Of a DNA stretch of 64,000 bases, positions 9,869 to 20,603 are shown in pieces. Source of the stretch: Vandiemenella viatica. Its lineage: Eukaryota > Arthropoda > Insecta > Orthoptera > Morabidae. Below the pieces are notes generated by a model. The model was not told the origin of the DNA, ran no database searches, and saw nothing but the letters and a program-made list of their open reading frames with translations. Positions within the stretch are counted from its first letter, which is position 1. Each line of letters begins with the position of its first letter. The stretch lies in assembly GCA_031002005.1 (NCBI GenBank), contig CM061920.1, forward strand, positions 110,970,095 through 111,034,094, written 5' to 3'. The position numbers were made by a program, and so were the translations under genes.

Positions 9869-12234
9869 AGTCTAGCTGTTGCGCTCATAGCGATCACTTC
9901 CGTCTTTCGGAGCTTAGCCAGTCTCGTAAACAGTCAAGTGAACTTACAGTCCGTCAGTGCAGTGAAGTGTGAATAAAATTTGAATTGCCTGAAGATATAG
10001 GCTTCAATTCTTAGCATCTTCTGAAAGCCTGGGCCGTGCCCTAACATGGAAGAGCCCCCAGACACGGGGCAAATAATCAACGTGGCAATGCAGCCGTGTT
10101 ATTTTCCAGAAACAGCCTCTTCAGCCCCGACGATGATGCACTACCAACAAGGTATCCAGCCACAGTCATCTCATCTTCATCCTCTCAACTACCCAGGTAA
10201 CGACGCTGCTTCTGCAAGCTGCCCCTCGATCACAGTGTTGAACATTGTAAATTCGGAAGAAAGAACTGTTAAACGGTCTTGCATAGAGGGAAACCCTACT
10301 GAGCGACCGAACGAGGAAATGTCCACTGTAAAGTTAAACAATCCTGTGAGTGTGCCCCAGGAGTTAGCTTCCATGTCATCAGTGGTGTTTTACCCAACTA
10401 CTTCAGTCGCAGAATTAGATCATCAATATGATAGCCGTGATCCAACCCAAAAAACATTAAACGAGGGTACGGGCATGGATATCACAAGCATTCCCGTGGA
10501 TCGTGAAGGAGTTCAAAGTATATTATCGATCAATCGGAACCCTACTAACCAAAATAGTATACCTCAGGTGACAAGCCCCAACTTAAATTCCAATAAAGAC
10601 AGAAGTAAGAATAACCGATACAGCCTCACAGACACGGGTCCATACTTCGTCTTTGTAGAAAGTGTGGATAAAAATATTGGTAGACTTCACCCCATGTCAA
10701 TAGGGAAACTTCATTATACACATAGCCTAGCACATAAGCATAACATCATCAATATCATAGCGGCCGGGAGATATAGGTTAAAAATCGAAACCAATTCAGC
10801 AGACTCTGCTAACTTGTTGGTTCAATCTACAGTTTTCAAGGACAGAAACCTAGAAGCATTCATTCCAAATTTTTAAATAAACAAACAAGGTATTATCAGG
10901 GACGTAGACACCTCCCTGTCAGAAGAAGAAATCCTACAGGCGATAGAAAGCCCCTATCCAGTTATCGCAGTTAAACGGTTTACCAAGAAGAACTCCTACC
11001 AAAATAAAGATAGGAGAATACCGATACCAATATACATGATCACCTTTAGATCACAATCCCTTCCGGACCACATAGCAATCTTTGGAGCACGTTGCCCAGT
11101 CGAACCTCATGTCCTACAAATTCTCGTCTGTGATAATTGTTTACGTTTTGGCCATCGTATAACTCAATGCCGTAGCCCTCCCCGTTGCAATAAGTGCGGA
11201 GGCCCACATACTATGGAGACGTGTACCATCACAGCTGATCCACAATGTGTGCATTGTCACGGTCCTCATTTATCCAATGACAGAATATGTCCCGTAATAG
11301 TTCAACAACAAAAATCACGTGAGGCAGCGGCCCATAATAAAGCCTCTCCCACGCCGAACTGGTATCCCACCCATCGTCGTACATATTCGCAGGCAGCCAG
11401 CGCCGCTCCGCTGTATTACGACGAAAAGCAATTCCCCCCGCTCTCTCCAATGGCAGTGCAGCCACTCAGTTTAGCCTCAACAAATGCATTCCAAAACTGT
11501 CCTATAATCCCTATCCAACAAAATCAAGAGTCACGTCACCAAAGTAAAGCACTCTCTCCAAACCAACCGAAATATACTACTACTACTCTAGGCCGCAACA
11601 AGCAAAGGCCAGCAACCCCAAAAGAACAAAAGTCCCAATACCCTCCTGTTTATCAAAGAATGTATGTACCCCATCATATACCAATAACACCTATCACACA
11701 GAATCCCTACCCTCCTCAACCCAAGGATAAGGAAAAGTCCCTCTCACCCGAAAAAGTAGCACTCATAGAGAAGATATTCCAAATGGTTATGAAGATGATT
11801 CAAGAATATCCAGTAGCTCCATCTGATACTTCCCATCTCGACCCATTTCGTCACCTTCTTACCAACCTAGCAGGAACAAATTAAAGAACCGAATAATCTC
11901 TCTAAAACTAGTTAATTGTAAGGATTATACTCATTGTAATGTCGAAAAAAAAAACAACTATAAGGAACTAACAATAATGTATATTTCACTGCATCATTTG
12001 TAATTATGTCTGAGCAAGTTTAATTAAACATAATGTGTCAAACCCCTTTAGGGGATAAACAAAAATGTTCCTTTCTGATTAATCAGTTTACCTTGTTCTA
12101 TCTTTTATATTTTACAACTCATCTCAAGTCTTGCTCTCTTACCTATATGTAAAATGTTTATATATGTATGTACAATTGGATGATGGTTGTATAGTGCTTA
12201 GGCGCTTAAAGCCAAATAAATAAAATAAAATAAA
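9869..12234 (+). mobile_element. Gag-only (ORF1-only) LINE-type retroposon, full length
   Basis: A 2,366-bp unit with a perfect 12-bp TSD, AATTCACATGTC, at 9857-9868 and 12235-12246. It has a 5' UTR of about 177 bp, one long ORF1, a 3' UTR of about 350 bp, and a tail ending in AAATAAATAAAATAAAATAAA. These are marks of target-primed reverse transcription. There is no ORF2: after the ORF1 stop at 11884 only the 3' UTR remains. The 3' end (GCCAAATAAATAAAATAAAA) resembles that of the I-type LINE at 35837-47287 (ACCAAATGTCAATAAAATAA), which suggests mobilisation in trans by such a LINE. It could be a one-off ORF2 deletion; more copies of the same length would separate these options. Confidence 0.8.
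10046..11884 (+). pseudogene. ORF1 (gag-like) protein with three zinc knuckles, one in-frame stop
   Basis: A 613-codon frame (start to stop) interrupted only by one TAA at 10874-10876; the halves 10046-10876 and 11036-11884 are in the same frame and 10877-11035 is open between them. The N-terminal ~190 residues are low in complexity. A PRE_C2HC/RRM-like region starts at TGPYFVFVESVDKN (~residue 195) and continues past the stop (IIRDVDTSLSEEEILQAI). Three knuckles follow: CDNCLRFGHRITQC, CNKCGGPHTMETC and CVHCHGPHLSNDRIC, then a Pro/Gln-rich tail containing SQAAS and ITPITQNPY. ORF1 proteins bind element RNA and form the RNP. The tail motif PITQNPY also occurs in ORF1 of the LINE at 45290-45535, so the two families are related. 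Confidence 0.85.
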
Positions 12235-12248
12235 AATTCACATGTCGG

Positions 12249-12607
12249 CAGGGACGTATTCGGCTAAGGGCGTAGGAGGCGATCGTCTCGGGCGGCAGGT
12301 CCCAGGGAGGGGTGGCAGAAAATTTATGTAACAACCGTTTTTTTAGCTCCACTGCAGTCTGGCTGTGAAAATGGAAAGCCGACAATTGGGATGCCGACAA
12401 TGAAGGATGCAACAACACTTACCATGGCGACTATCGGGGCGGCGACAATGGGAACAGCAAAATAAGTTAGAAGGGACAGCAATCGCACAGTTTATGACCC
12501 GGATAAGAAAATTTCCAGATCCGCCACTGCTATAGTGGGTGGGAGGTGGGGGGGGGGGGGTGGCCGATCATCTTCGCCCAGGCGCAAAATATGGAAATAC
12601 GTCCCTG
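12249..12607. mobile_element. MITE-like element with 12-bp perfect terminal inverted repeats
   Basis: CAGGGACGTATT at 12249-12260 is matched exactly in inverse by AATACGTCCCTG at 12596-12607. The interior is non-coding, with a G-run near 12548-12560. The CAG terminus suggests hAT, but the flanking eight bases (CATGTCGG and AATTTGGT) do not match, possibly because the right side was rearranged by the adjacent tandem duplication. Confidence 0.6.
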
Positions 12608-12812
12608 AATTTGGTGGTGATTCGAAAACTTGTATGTCATCAGTTAATAAAAACCACGAGTGAACATTAAGTTAATACGGGTAATTATGCAGTAGTATAG
12701 AATTTGGAAATACGTCCCTGAATTTTGTGGTGATGCGAATACTTGTATGTCGTCAGTTAATAAAAACCAAGAGTGAACATTAAGGTAATACGGGTAATTA
12801 TGCAGTAGTAAA
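12593..12812. repeat. 113-bp direct tandem duplication
   Basis: Two units with an offset of 113 bp, starting GGAAATACGTCCCTGAATTT at 12593 and 12706 and both continuing through TCAGTTAATAAAAACCA and GGGTAATTATGCAGTAGTA. They differ at only a few positions. The unit begins inside the MITE's right terminus, so that terminus is itself duplicated. Confidence 0.85.
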
Positions 12813-12959
12813 GAAGAACCTGCAATGTAAACAATGAACCATCAATTAAGTTCCGAGCTGAATGCAGTCAATTGTTTCACAACATGGAACAAACCATGCA
12901 GGTAGGAAATATATGGAGGAGAAGTGACATTAAATCTGTGAAGCAGGCTCTAAACTCTC

Positions 12960-12969
12960 GCGCATGCGC
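12960..12969. promoter_or_regulatory. NRF1-like palindrome upstream of the THAP exon (copy B)
   Basis: GCGCATGCGC lies about 100 bp upstream of the THAP ATG at 13072. This matches the core of the NRF1/erect-wing binding palindrome found in many TATA-less promoters. The matching place in copy A has diverged to CCTCATGGCGGC, so a promoter role is only a guess. Confidence 0.25.
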
Positions 12970-13071
12970 AGTGACGGCAGCGGCGATATTGCGATCCCTA
13001 ACGAATGCGATGTTCACATTGTGTTAGATCCTGTGATTATTTCATCTTGTAATGTGTATAAGTGTTTTATA

Positions 13072-13142
13072 ATGCCATCTTGTGTTGCATATGGTTGCAC
13101 AAATAGGCAAGAGAGGAAAGAACCTGGAATATCATTTCATAA
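13072..13142 (+). CDS. THAP-domain half-exon (copy B)
   Basis: From the ATG at 13072 the frame reads MPSCVAYGCTNRQERK then EPGISFHK and meets GTAAGT at 13143. The predicted peptide matches copy A except at the last residue (K for R), despite DNA differences outside the exon. As in copy A, no second THAP exon or transposase follows. Confidence 0.7.
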
Positions 13143-13919
13143 GTAAGTTGAATTCTAATTATCATTGTTGAAGTGGGCGGTAGGTTTTGCAAACTTCGGT
13201 GCCTGTCTATAAATACTTAGTCATAGCTCTCAATGGGATGACTTTGTTCTCAAATGTTTGTTGGTGTAGTGTAGAAAATCAGCATACCATGATATTCTGC
13301 ACATAATAGACTAGCATTACTTCTTAACGAGTATTGAAAATGAGATTTAAAGGGTGTTTTTTACATCGCGATTCGGTGAATTTAGTATTGTGCTTTCGTT
13401 CGTCACGTTGTAGTTTATTCTGACAGTGTATGATGAAATTAAATGTGTTAAATTATGCTATGCAATCTAGGAATCATGATGAAGTAAACGATGTTGTTAC
13501 CGCAAATACAGTTTGCGATTCAAATACACGTGTGTGAGTATGTCTACATAGTTTGATTCTGTAGCGGCAATTTAATGGAGATTGTGGTTAGATCTAAATG
13601 CAGTTTGTAACAGAATGGTTTTGTTGTTCCATAGGGGAGAAAGGATTTATCTATTACTGTTAGTAATTTCATGAGAACCAAGTTAGTGACAAAACGTGTA
13701 TAGCGATGGAAACTACTTCCTCTTCCAGCTATTCCCAATTAAGCTTATGATGTATGGTAACAAGCTAACTATTTATATTCTGGTCTAGGCCGCATTTCAA
13801 CCTAACCACAAGTGGTAGTAAAAAAACTGAAATATCCATTCTGCATGTCCACCATGTAATTCATTGTGGCTTTGGCAGAATTAATTTTTAGTCCAGGCCG
13901 CATATCAACCCAATCCCAG

Positions 13920-14219
13920 TATATCCCTAAAACTAAGCAAGATATCGAAAAAGTTTATTCTTTATTGTCGATTTGTCTCGTCGTGTTACATAAGAATCGA
14001 TCATTAAATTTGACTTTAGCGAAATTTTTCTTCTGCATTTCAACTCAAGACACCTCACTTTTGATACAGTATATCTCGAGAACTAGGCGAGATATCGAAA
14101 ATTTTTGTTATTTATTTTCTATTTGTCTCGTCTTTTTAAATAAGAATCCGTCATCAAATTTGACTTTGACCAATTTTTTCTTCTGAATTTTAACCAAAAA
14201 CATTTCATGTTTGAGACAG
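13920..14219 (+). repeat. ~150-bp internal tandem repeat of P-like copy B
   Basis: Two units starting near TATATCCCTAAAACTAAGC (13920) and TATATCTCGAGAACTAGG (14069), with a partial third at 14220 (ATATCTCGAAAACTAAGC). It mirrors the array in copy A and is the source of a spurious 106-codon ORF. Confidence 0.7.
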
Positions 14220-14439
14220 AATATCTCGAAAACTAAGCATGATATCAATACTTAATAATCCATTACCAGATTGCGGCGTTACGTTTATCCTAGAATCCCC
14301 TTGAGGTTTTTGTACATATACCCCGTGTCTGTACGGGTTCGGCCTTGCCCCCCACTCCTCCTCCGCCCGGCTTCACTTCAATGCGTGGTGAAGATCTCTT
14401 GCGTCGTCTCCATATATTTCCTTCCTCCATGAAACAAAC

Positions 14440-14704
14440 AGCATTTACATGTCCCGCCACAAATCCGTCTATGTCTTATATGTTTCAAAATTAACGGTGG
14501 GAAAAAATAATTGAGAAATGTAAATGAAATAAGCGTCTCGAGCAGCTTCGGCTGAATTCGTGAGTATTCTCGAAAAATAAAAAGTTCAAACGCATAAATT
14601 CGTAGTGAGGCTCATAAGGTGACATGAATTTAGGTTAGATGATGCTAAAAGACAGCGGAACAAGGAGAATAAATTAGCATCGCCCTTAGGCGCTGGAACC
14701 TTAA
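14440..14704. other. Short spacer, no gene recognised
   Basis: Sequence between P-like copy B and the 3' end of the minus-strand LINE. No ORF or repeat recognised. Confidence 0.5.
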
Positions 14705-16164
14705 GATAAGATGTTTATTGATACATTTAGTCAATTTGTGCACATTTGACGGATAAGTCGATGATTAGATGTTACATATAATTAATTATGAAATGATGGG
14801 ATTTGTACTGATGACTGATATATAATGACAAAAAAAGTATACTTGAAGAGAATTTAACAATACAATAGTAGATGAAAAGAAAATTTCAGAAATCCTAAAC
14901 CACATTTTTTTATGAGTCCATGTTTTCACTAACAGAGTATAAACTGTGTCTCGCTAGAAATGCATTTAGTTTTATATCAGACGAGATTTTCTCAGCGATG
15001 TAAATGAATAAAATTTTCTTGGGTAACTAGCCGAGAAAATTTTATGCATTTAGTTTTATTTTAAATGACCTACAGGAGGCATTTTTTTACTTATGGTATT
15101 TTATCATAGAGTGCTATTCCTGAATTTAAAATACTTTTTTGAAATTTAGCAGTTCTGCAAAACATTTTGTGGATGTCTTAATGTCCTCTAGTAATTTAAG
15201 TATATTCCATATCATTTTTTATTAGTTTGTTGTTTCTTAGGAGATTCTTGTGAAAGGAATTATTTCGTAGATGTAGGGCCTATAGACATGGAACATTTAG
15301 AATGGGGAGGTTTATGTAATTTAATTTATACGATTCTAATATATGTAGGCGTCATATAGTTTTCACTACTCTTTTCTGTATCCTATATATATCAATGCTT
15401 TGTGATGAGTTATGCCTGAAAATAATTCCATACCTTATCAGTGAGTGGAAATGAGCATTGTGCACTTGCATTACTGTACTAATACTAGTAGTATCCCTAA
15501 GGATTCTCAGTCCGTAACACACTGTAGACAGTTTTTTTAGCTAATTTGCATATCCCATTTCATGTTCTGTTGTACTCATTAATCCAAGAATTTGGTTTCA
15601 TTTACATTTTTAAATCTTTTCATTTATGGCTATTTGAATATTGTTTTAGTTAGCAGAGTGAGGTAGACTAAAATTCAAACACACTGTTTTTTTCTCATTC
15701 AAGATAATTTGTGTCAAACCAGTTGTTAAACTTTTTTTATCTGCTATTAATTCTAAATTTTCATGTTTGGTGAGGTGAATAAAACACTTGTGTCATTTGC
15801 AAACTGAACTGCATCTTTTGAATCGGCAATCCTAGTGAGATCATCTATATAAATTAGAAACAAAATAGGTCGTAACACTGAACCTTGGGGCACACCATAC
15901 TTAACAAACGGTTTATCTGAGGTAAATTTTTCCGTTGTACAATTTTTCAGGTATGTTGTTTCATAGTCCACAGATAATCTTTATTTACGGTTTTCAAGGT
16001 ACGATTTTATCCAGTTTTTTGCATTCCCTCTTATCCCCATTTTTTCCAGTTTACTTAACAGTATACCATGATCTATTACATCAAATGACTTTGATAGGTT
16101 CACGAAAATACCTGTAGCCATATCATTTCCATTCCAAGCAAAAATACAGAATTCATAGATTGCT

Positions 16165-16413
16165 CAGCGCGGATTAAGACAGCGCAGGGCCCGTAGCAAA
16201 GGGAGAAGATGCGGCCCTTGGTTTTTCACCGTCCGGGGTAGTAGTAGAGCTAAAAAAAGGGGGTCGCCCATCTGGTCTGACGTGGAGGCTCCCGGAACCT
16301 AGACGGAGATCCGCTATAGAAGGCGCGAGGCCCCCTTACAGGGTGCGGGGCCCCCAGAAGGCGCGGGGCCTGTAGCATTTGCTAACTCCTGCTACGTTGC
16401 AAATCCGGTACTG
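16165..16413. mobile_element. hAT-type MITE (249 bp), GC-rich, inside LINE RT
   Basis: Flanked by a perfect 8-bp TSD AGATTGCT (16157-16164 and 16414-16421). Ends are CAGCGCGGATT and, in inverse, CAGTACCGGATTT. Removing it restores the LINE reading THTAIS-AIYEF across the RT. The interior is strikingly GC-rich (GGGGCCCCC runs) compared with its surroundings. No coding capacity. Confidence 0.85.
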
Positions 16414-16579
16414 AGATTGCTGTATGAGTAGATTTATTTTTCTTAAATCCATGTTGCTGGGTAGAAAGTGGTGCATATTTGTTGATGAACTTATAGAGTG
16501 TGTCAGGGGAGAGTTTTCCTAATATTTGTGAAAAAAAAAACTTTATTAGAATACAGGACTATATTTGGCCAACTGATCA

Positions 16580-16582
<3 letters not shown>

Positions 16583-16637
<55 letters not shown>
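16583..16637. repeat. Poly-T tract of 55 bp
   Basis: An uninterrupted run of T between LINE segments. On the LINE-sense strand it is poly-A, so it may be an expanded A-rich stretch or the tail of a lost insertion. Such a run may also carry assembly length error. Confidence 0.9.
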
Positions 16638-16640
<3 letters not shown>

Positions 16641-17370
16641 GTGGAGTCACTGTAGCAGTTTTGAGTACTTCAGGACAAATTCCAGTTTGTATAGATATGT
16701 TAGAGTGCAGCTACATAATTAGCACAGGTTTTCAGTATGAAATCTGGGACCTCAGCCAGTCCACAATAACAACTATTTTTTAATGTCATTATGATTATAA
16801 TTTCATCAGAGTTTGTTACATTGTGGTACTAGAAGTTATGGGAAGACTGAGAACATCTTTAGTTTCCTTATTGCAGTTTGTTTTAATTAATTTTTCAGCC
16901 AAAGAAGTAAAATATTTGTTAGACTTAAGGGTCACTAATTATTGAATTATCAGTACATAATTTGATGTTCATTCTTTCATGTTTTTGTACTTTCTGTTTG
17001 TTGTCTAGTAATATTCCATATGCTTTTGATTTGTTGGAAGATTTTTTATATAATTATCATTCACCATAAGTTTTGCTAGTTATTTTTTTTTATAATTATT
17101 CTTACACTTTTTAACATATCGAGTTTAGAAAAACTTTGACTCACTTGGTTTTATTTACAGTAATTCTGTAAAATTGGTTTCTTTCTCCCAATATTTTTAT
17201 TCCTGTGGCTACCCAGTTTTTACTAGTTCTTTCTGTCATAAATTTCCTCTTTTTGAGAAAAGCCAGGTAGAAGTAGTGTAGAAAAGTACTGTGAAAAATG
17301 TTAAAGGTGTCATTTGCACCTATTTGATCTTTCCGGGTTTCAATTGATGAGAGAGTAAGTTAAACACACG

Positions 17371-17531
17371 CAATGGCGAGTCCACATTTTTTTTTTTTTT
17401 TTTTTAGGGGGTGGGGGGCTTGACTTTGGCAAGGGTAGGAAAGGTCTACAAAATTACGATGTTGGGGTGAACCTAGATGCTTTTGGGGGGGGGGGGGGCT
17501 TGAGCTCCTTCCCACCCTGGATCTGCCACTT
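17371..17531. mobile_element. hAT-type MITE of the poly-G family (degraded)
   Basis: Begins CAATGGCGAGTCCA and ends CCCTGGATCTGCCACTT, degraded versions of CAGTGGCGGATCCA and its inverse. The interior shares with the MITEs at 23215 and 47838 the string GACCTAGATGCTTTTGGGGG (here AACCTAGATGC) and a G run followed by CTTGAG. The TSD is not clear. It splits the LINE endonuclease-RT linker. Confidence 0.65.
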
Positions 17532-18009
17532 ATACATGTATCTTCTTATCATCACAAAAATTTCTCTGATAAACAACATTTTTAGAGTTTGTGTTTTTAC
17601 TTTTTTTTTTTTTAATGAAATGAGTTGCACTTCATGGTCACTGTAGCCCATACTTATTACTTCCCCTTTTGAGAAGAGACTTGTCTCTGTTACAAACACC
17701 TGGTCAAGAAGAGTATTATGGTGGTTTGATATCCTGGTTAGGAAGTTTATTCCTGGATTTAAGTTGAATGATTTGACCATATTCAGAAAATCTGATTTCT
17801 TACTACTGTCTTTGAGGAAGTTAATGTTGTTGTTTTATTGGGTGCAGTCACATTATTTAATAATGATTCCAGTTGAGTAAGGAAAGTTGAAAAATTTCCA
17901 TCTGGTGGCCTATAGGTATTTATTGGTTTCAAACAAAACAGTTGCACAAGCTTCAAAATTCTTCCATGCATTTTAATATATTTTACATTTAAAGAAGATG
18001 TGGGAGTAG

Positions 18010-19420
18010 ATCAATCTGATGTTAAAGAAATTATCTTACAGACATAGAGGAAGTTGATGCAGCATTAAGATCATTCAAAAATGGAAAACCTCCTGGACTA
18101 GATAAAATTAATTTAGAATTGATTAAATATGGGGGAATGATTCTTAAATTCAGGTATTTACACTTAGTTAATGTGTTGTAAAAGGAGAATCATTACAGAA
18201 GTACGGCGGAAGGCCAAATTTATGTAACTGTTTAAAAAAGGAGTTAGAAATTCATGTGATAATTAGGAATTAGTTTGTTAAATACTGGATATATAGATGC
18301 AAACATAATAAATAACTGTCTCAAGGTAATAAGAGATGCCCTTCTATTAGAAAAACAATGTGGATATGGGAAAGGAAGATCCTGTATGGATAACATATTT
18401 TACCTCAAAAAGTTACTGGAGAAGAGAATTTAACTTAATAAGTACATTGCTTTTGTTGATTATGAAAAATCTTTTGATAAAGTAAATAGGGAGCAACTAT
18501 GGTAAATAATGCAAAGAAATGGATATCCAAAACATTTAATTCAAGTTATTCAGGATATGTATAAAAGGACATAAATTGTGTTAGATCTGGGATATAAACT
18601 TACAGAAGAGCTTACAATTAACCAAGGAGTGCAACAAGGTTGTAGTCTCTCCCCAACACTCTTTAGTATATACTGTACATAGATGACTTAGTAACATGTC
18701 CATCCTGGAATAAAAATAACTTACAGCATACAGCTATTTGCAGATGATCAATCTACCCTACAGGGAAATGAAGATGGACTCCAAAAAACAATACATTTAT
18801 TAAACATTATCAGTAAAGATTACAATTTGCAATTGTCTTGTGCAAAAACAAAAGTTATGGCAAGGCAAGGGAAATATCAATCAGACTCAAAATAGTAATA
18901 GACAATCAACCAATAGAACAAGTCTCAAGCTTTATCTATCTCGATTGTGAACTATATTCTAATGAAGATAATGAATTGAAGAAGAAACTTCATTGGTTTC
19001 AATACATGTGTGGAACAATATGACGAACACAGAAAGGTAAAGCACAAGAGGAGATACAACTCAAATTTTATAAGACAATGATTGTACCGACTCTGCTGTT
19101 TGACAGTGAAACGTGGGTAAATAAAATAAAATGCAACTATCTGAAATGAAGTTGCTATGGTCAGTAAAATGATATTCCCTGAATGATAGGAGGAGGAATG
19201 GAGAAATAAGGGAACAACTGAATATTTCCTCTCTGAATGATAAAATTTCCCAATAATGGGAAAATTGGAAGAGCCAAGTTCTAAGGATGGGTAATGAGGA
19301 ATTTCCGAAGCTTGCGCTGCTGTACCGTCCTACAGGAAGAAGGGATGTCAGTAAACTCATGAAGAGATGGTAGGAAAGTGAGGTCGGAAGAAGTTTTTGG
19401 CCTATCCTTGGAGAAAAGTA
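18010..19420 (+). pseudogene. LINE RT remnant (RTE-like), plus strand
   Basis: A shifting plus frame reads FKNGKPPGLDKINLELIKYG (~18075-18130), QCGYGKGRSCMDNIFYLKK (~18360-18415), YIAFVDYEKSFDKVNREQLW (palm, ~18443-18502), INQGVQQGCSLSPTLFSIY (~18615-18672), LFADDQSTLQGNEDGLQKT (FADD intact, ~18735-18790) and CAKTKVMARQGK. The thumb region and a final segment follow to ~19420. These are standard LINE RT motifs in order. No endonuclease is seen upstream, so the copy is 5' truncated. Many stops. Confidence 0.85.
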
Positions 19421-19859
19421 GGTATGTTAGTATTTGCATGATGATACTGAACACCTTTTCTATTAAAGCATCATCTGGTGTGCTATGTGAGGAGAGTGCT
19501 GATTCATGCTAAGTGGCTTCACTCTTCTCCTGTGACATTTCCTGTGTCTGAGGAGAGTATGGATTACATCTTACAGGTTCTGAAGGTAGTTCCTGTGGGT
19601 GGTAGTACAATGATCCGTGTTATGACTGCGACATGTGAAGGCAATTGTGTGCATCTGTACATAATTAACTTCAACTGTGTCTTAGGTCGAGGAGGTTGCT
19701 TTGTCATGGGTCATGTATTTAAATAAGGGTCTACAAGCTTCTCACATTTTACTGTTGGTCATTATTCTTATTGCTCTCCTCTGCCCCAGAATATGATTCA
19801 ATACTTTTGAATGAAAATGGGCAAAGTATGCATTTTTCAAAATTATTATTTATTATTAA
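19421..19859. other. No gene recognised
   Basis: Short open stretches without recognisable family, splice context or repeats. Confidence 0.5.
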
Positions 19860-20370
19860 TATTCATTCAATTGTGATAGAGCACATGCTCTGGTGGCAAT
19901 TCTCTAAGTCATCTAATTACACCTTTTTATTTTATTTTATAAAATTATCTTATATAATTGAGTGTTAAATTCTTCCCCCATCTACTTTTACGATTTAGGA
20001 ATTTCAATTATAAATTCCTTCGGCGATTTTTGGTAAATTATTGAACACTTCACTTGGTAATTTATTCCAATCCCTGACACCCTTATCCACAACAGAAAAT
20101 TTTCCCTCTCGCTTATGAATGAAACTGAGTGCCAACTTGTGGTTATGGCCATCTCTTCCCTTCCATGCACCATTACTAATTCTTAGACCAATATCCTTTC
20201 AAGCCCCATCACCAATATATGCCTTTTACACTCAAGCACTCTCTTCACCATCCTCCTGTCTTCCAATGCCTCCAAATCCAGCTCCTTTATCATCTCAGAT
20301 ACTGATTGGGTTCTGCGATAATTTCCACAAACAAATCTAGCTGCTCTTCTTTGCACCTTTGGCCTAGTGA
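19860..20370 (-). pseudogene. LINE 3' end (same family as 51560-52200), minus strand
   Basis: The minus strand reads VQRRAARFVCGNYRRTQSVS at ~20370-20305, then EDRRMVKRVLECKRHILV and on to the end of the RT, with a terminal segment IGINYQVKCSIIYQKSPKEF. It ends in a tail containing AGAGCATGTGCTCTATCACA (complement of 19873-19892). The same protein end and the same tail (GAGCACATGCTCCGGTGGCA on the plus strand) occur at 51560-52200, and a short piece at 27095-27150. Confidence 0.75.
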
Positions 20371-20603
20371 TAAAAACAGCTCTTTATGACAGAATTATTT
20401 GAGATCTATGAAAAAATTATCAATTGCTAGTTAATTTTTATTCATTATTGTGATAAGTGTTGTAGTTCAGTAGTTAATTCTTAGTTTTCAAAATTAAGGT
20501 CAACATTTTCAAATCTTGGTGAAGTCAGCAATTTTTTTAGAGCTACACTTAATCAGATGAAATCCACCAGGGACCTCCCTCCATGTATGTATTTGGTGTT
20601 ATA

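Larger units (their letters stand above)
12895..14431 (+). mobile_element. P-element-like non-autonomous transposon, copy B
   Basis: A 1,537-bp element. It starts CATGCAGGTAGGAAATATAT, and the reverse complement of its end starts CATGGAGGAAGGAAATATAT. The flanking 8-bp TSD is GAACAAAC (12887-12894) against AAACAAAC (14432-14439), 7 of 8. It is near-identical to copy A along its length but inverted. Separate TSDs on each copy show two independent insertions rather than one inverted duplication. The THAP exon is at the low end on the plus strand. The tandem repeat is at 13920-14219. Confidence 0.8.
14705..17990 (-). mobile_element. Jockey-group LINE remnant (EN + RT), minus strand, with nested MITEs
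   Basis: Reading the minus strand from 17990: endonuclease end (TYRPPDGNFSTFLTQLESLL at ~17920-17870, then LDQVFVTETSLF and MGYSDHEVQLISLK at ~17720-17610), RT start (LSTQQHGFKKNKSTHTAI at ~16480-16420), palm ([13 protein letters not shown] at ~16125-16090), GVPQGSVL, and a catalytic box QFANDTSVLF at ~15810 where FADD has become FAND. After that come the thumb (HFHSLIRYGIIIFRHNSS, ~15450-15400) and a 3' end near 14705 with AATAAA. Stops and frameshifts are many. The coding sequence is split by MITEs at 16165-16413 and 17371-17531 and by a long T run. Confidence 0.85.

Noticed and set aside
8062..14431. Large inverted duplication (palindrome) flanking 9.6-12.9 kb
   Set aside because: Each arm has its own inverted repeats and a different 8-bp TSD, so these are two independent insertions of one transposon.
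16498..16722. 74-codon ORF with poly-Phe
   Set aside because: It is only translation of the 55-bp poly-T tract.
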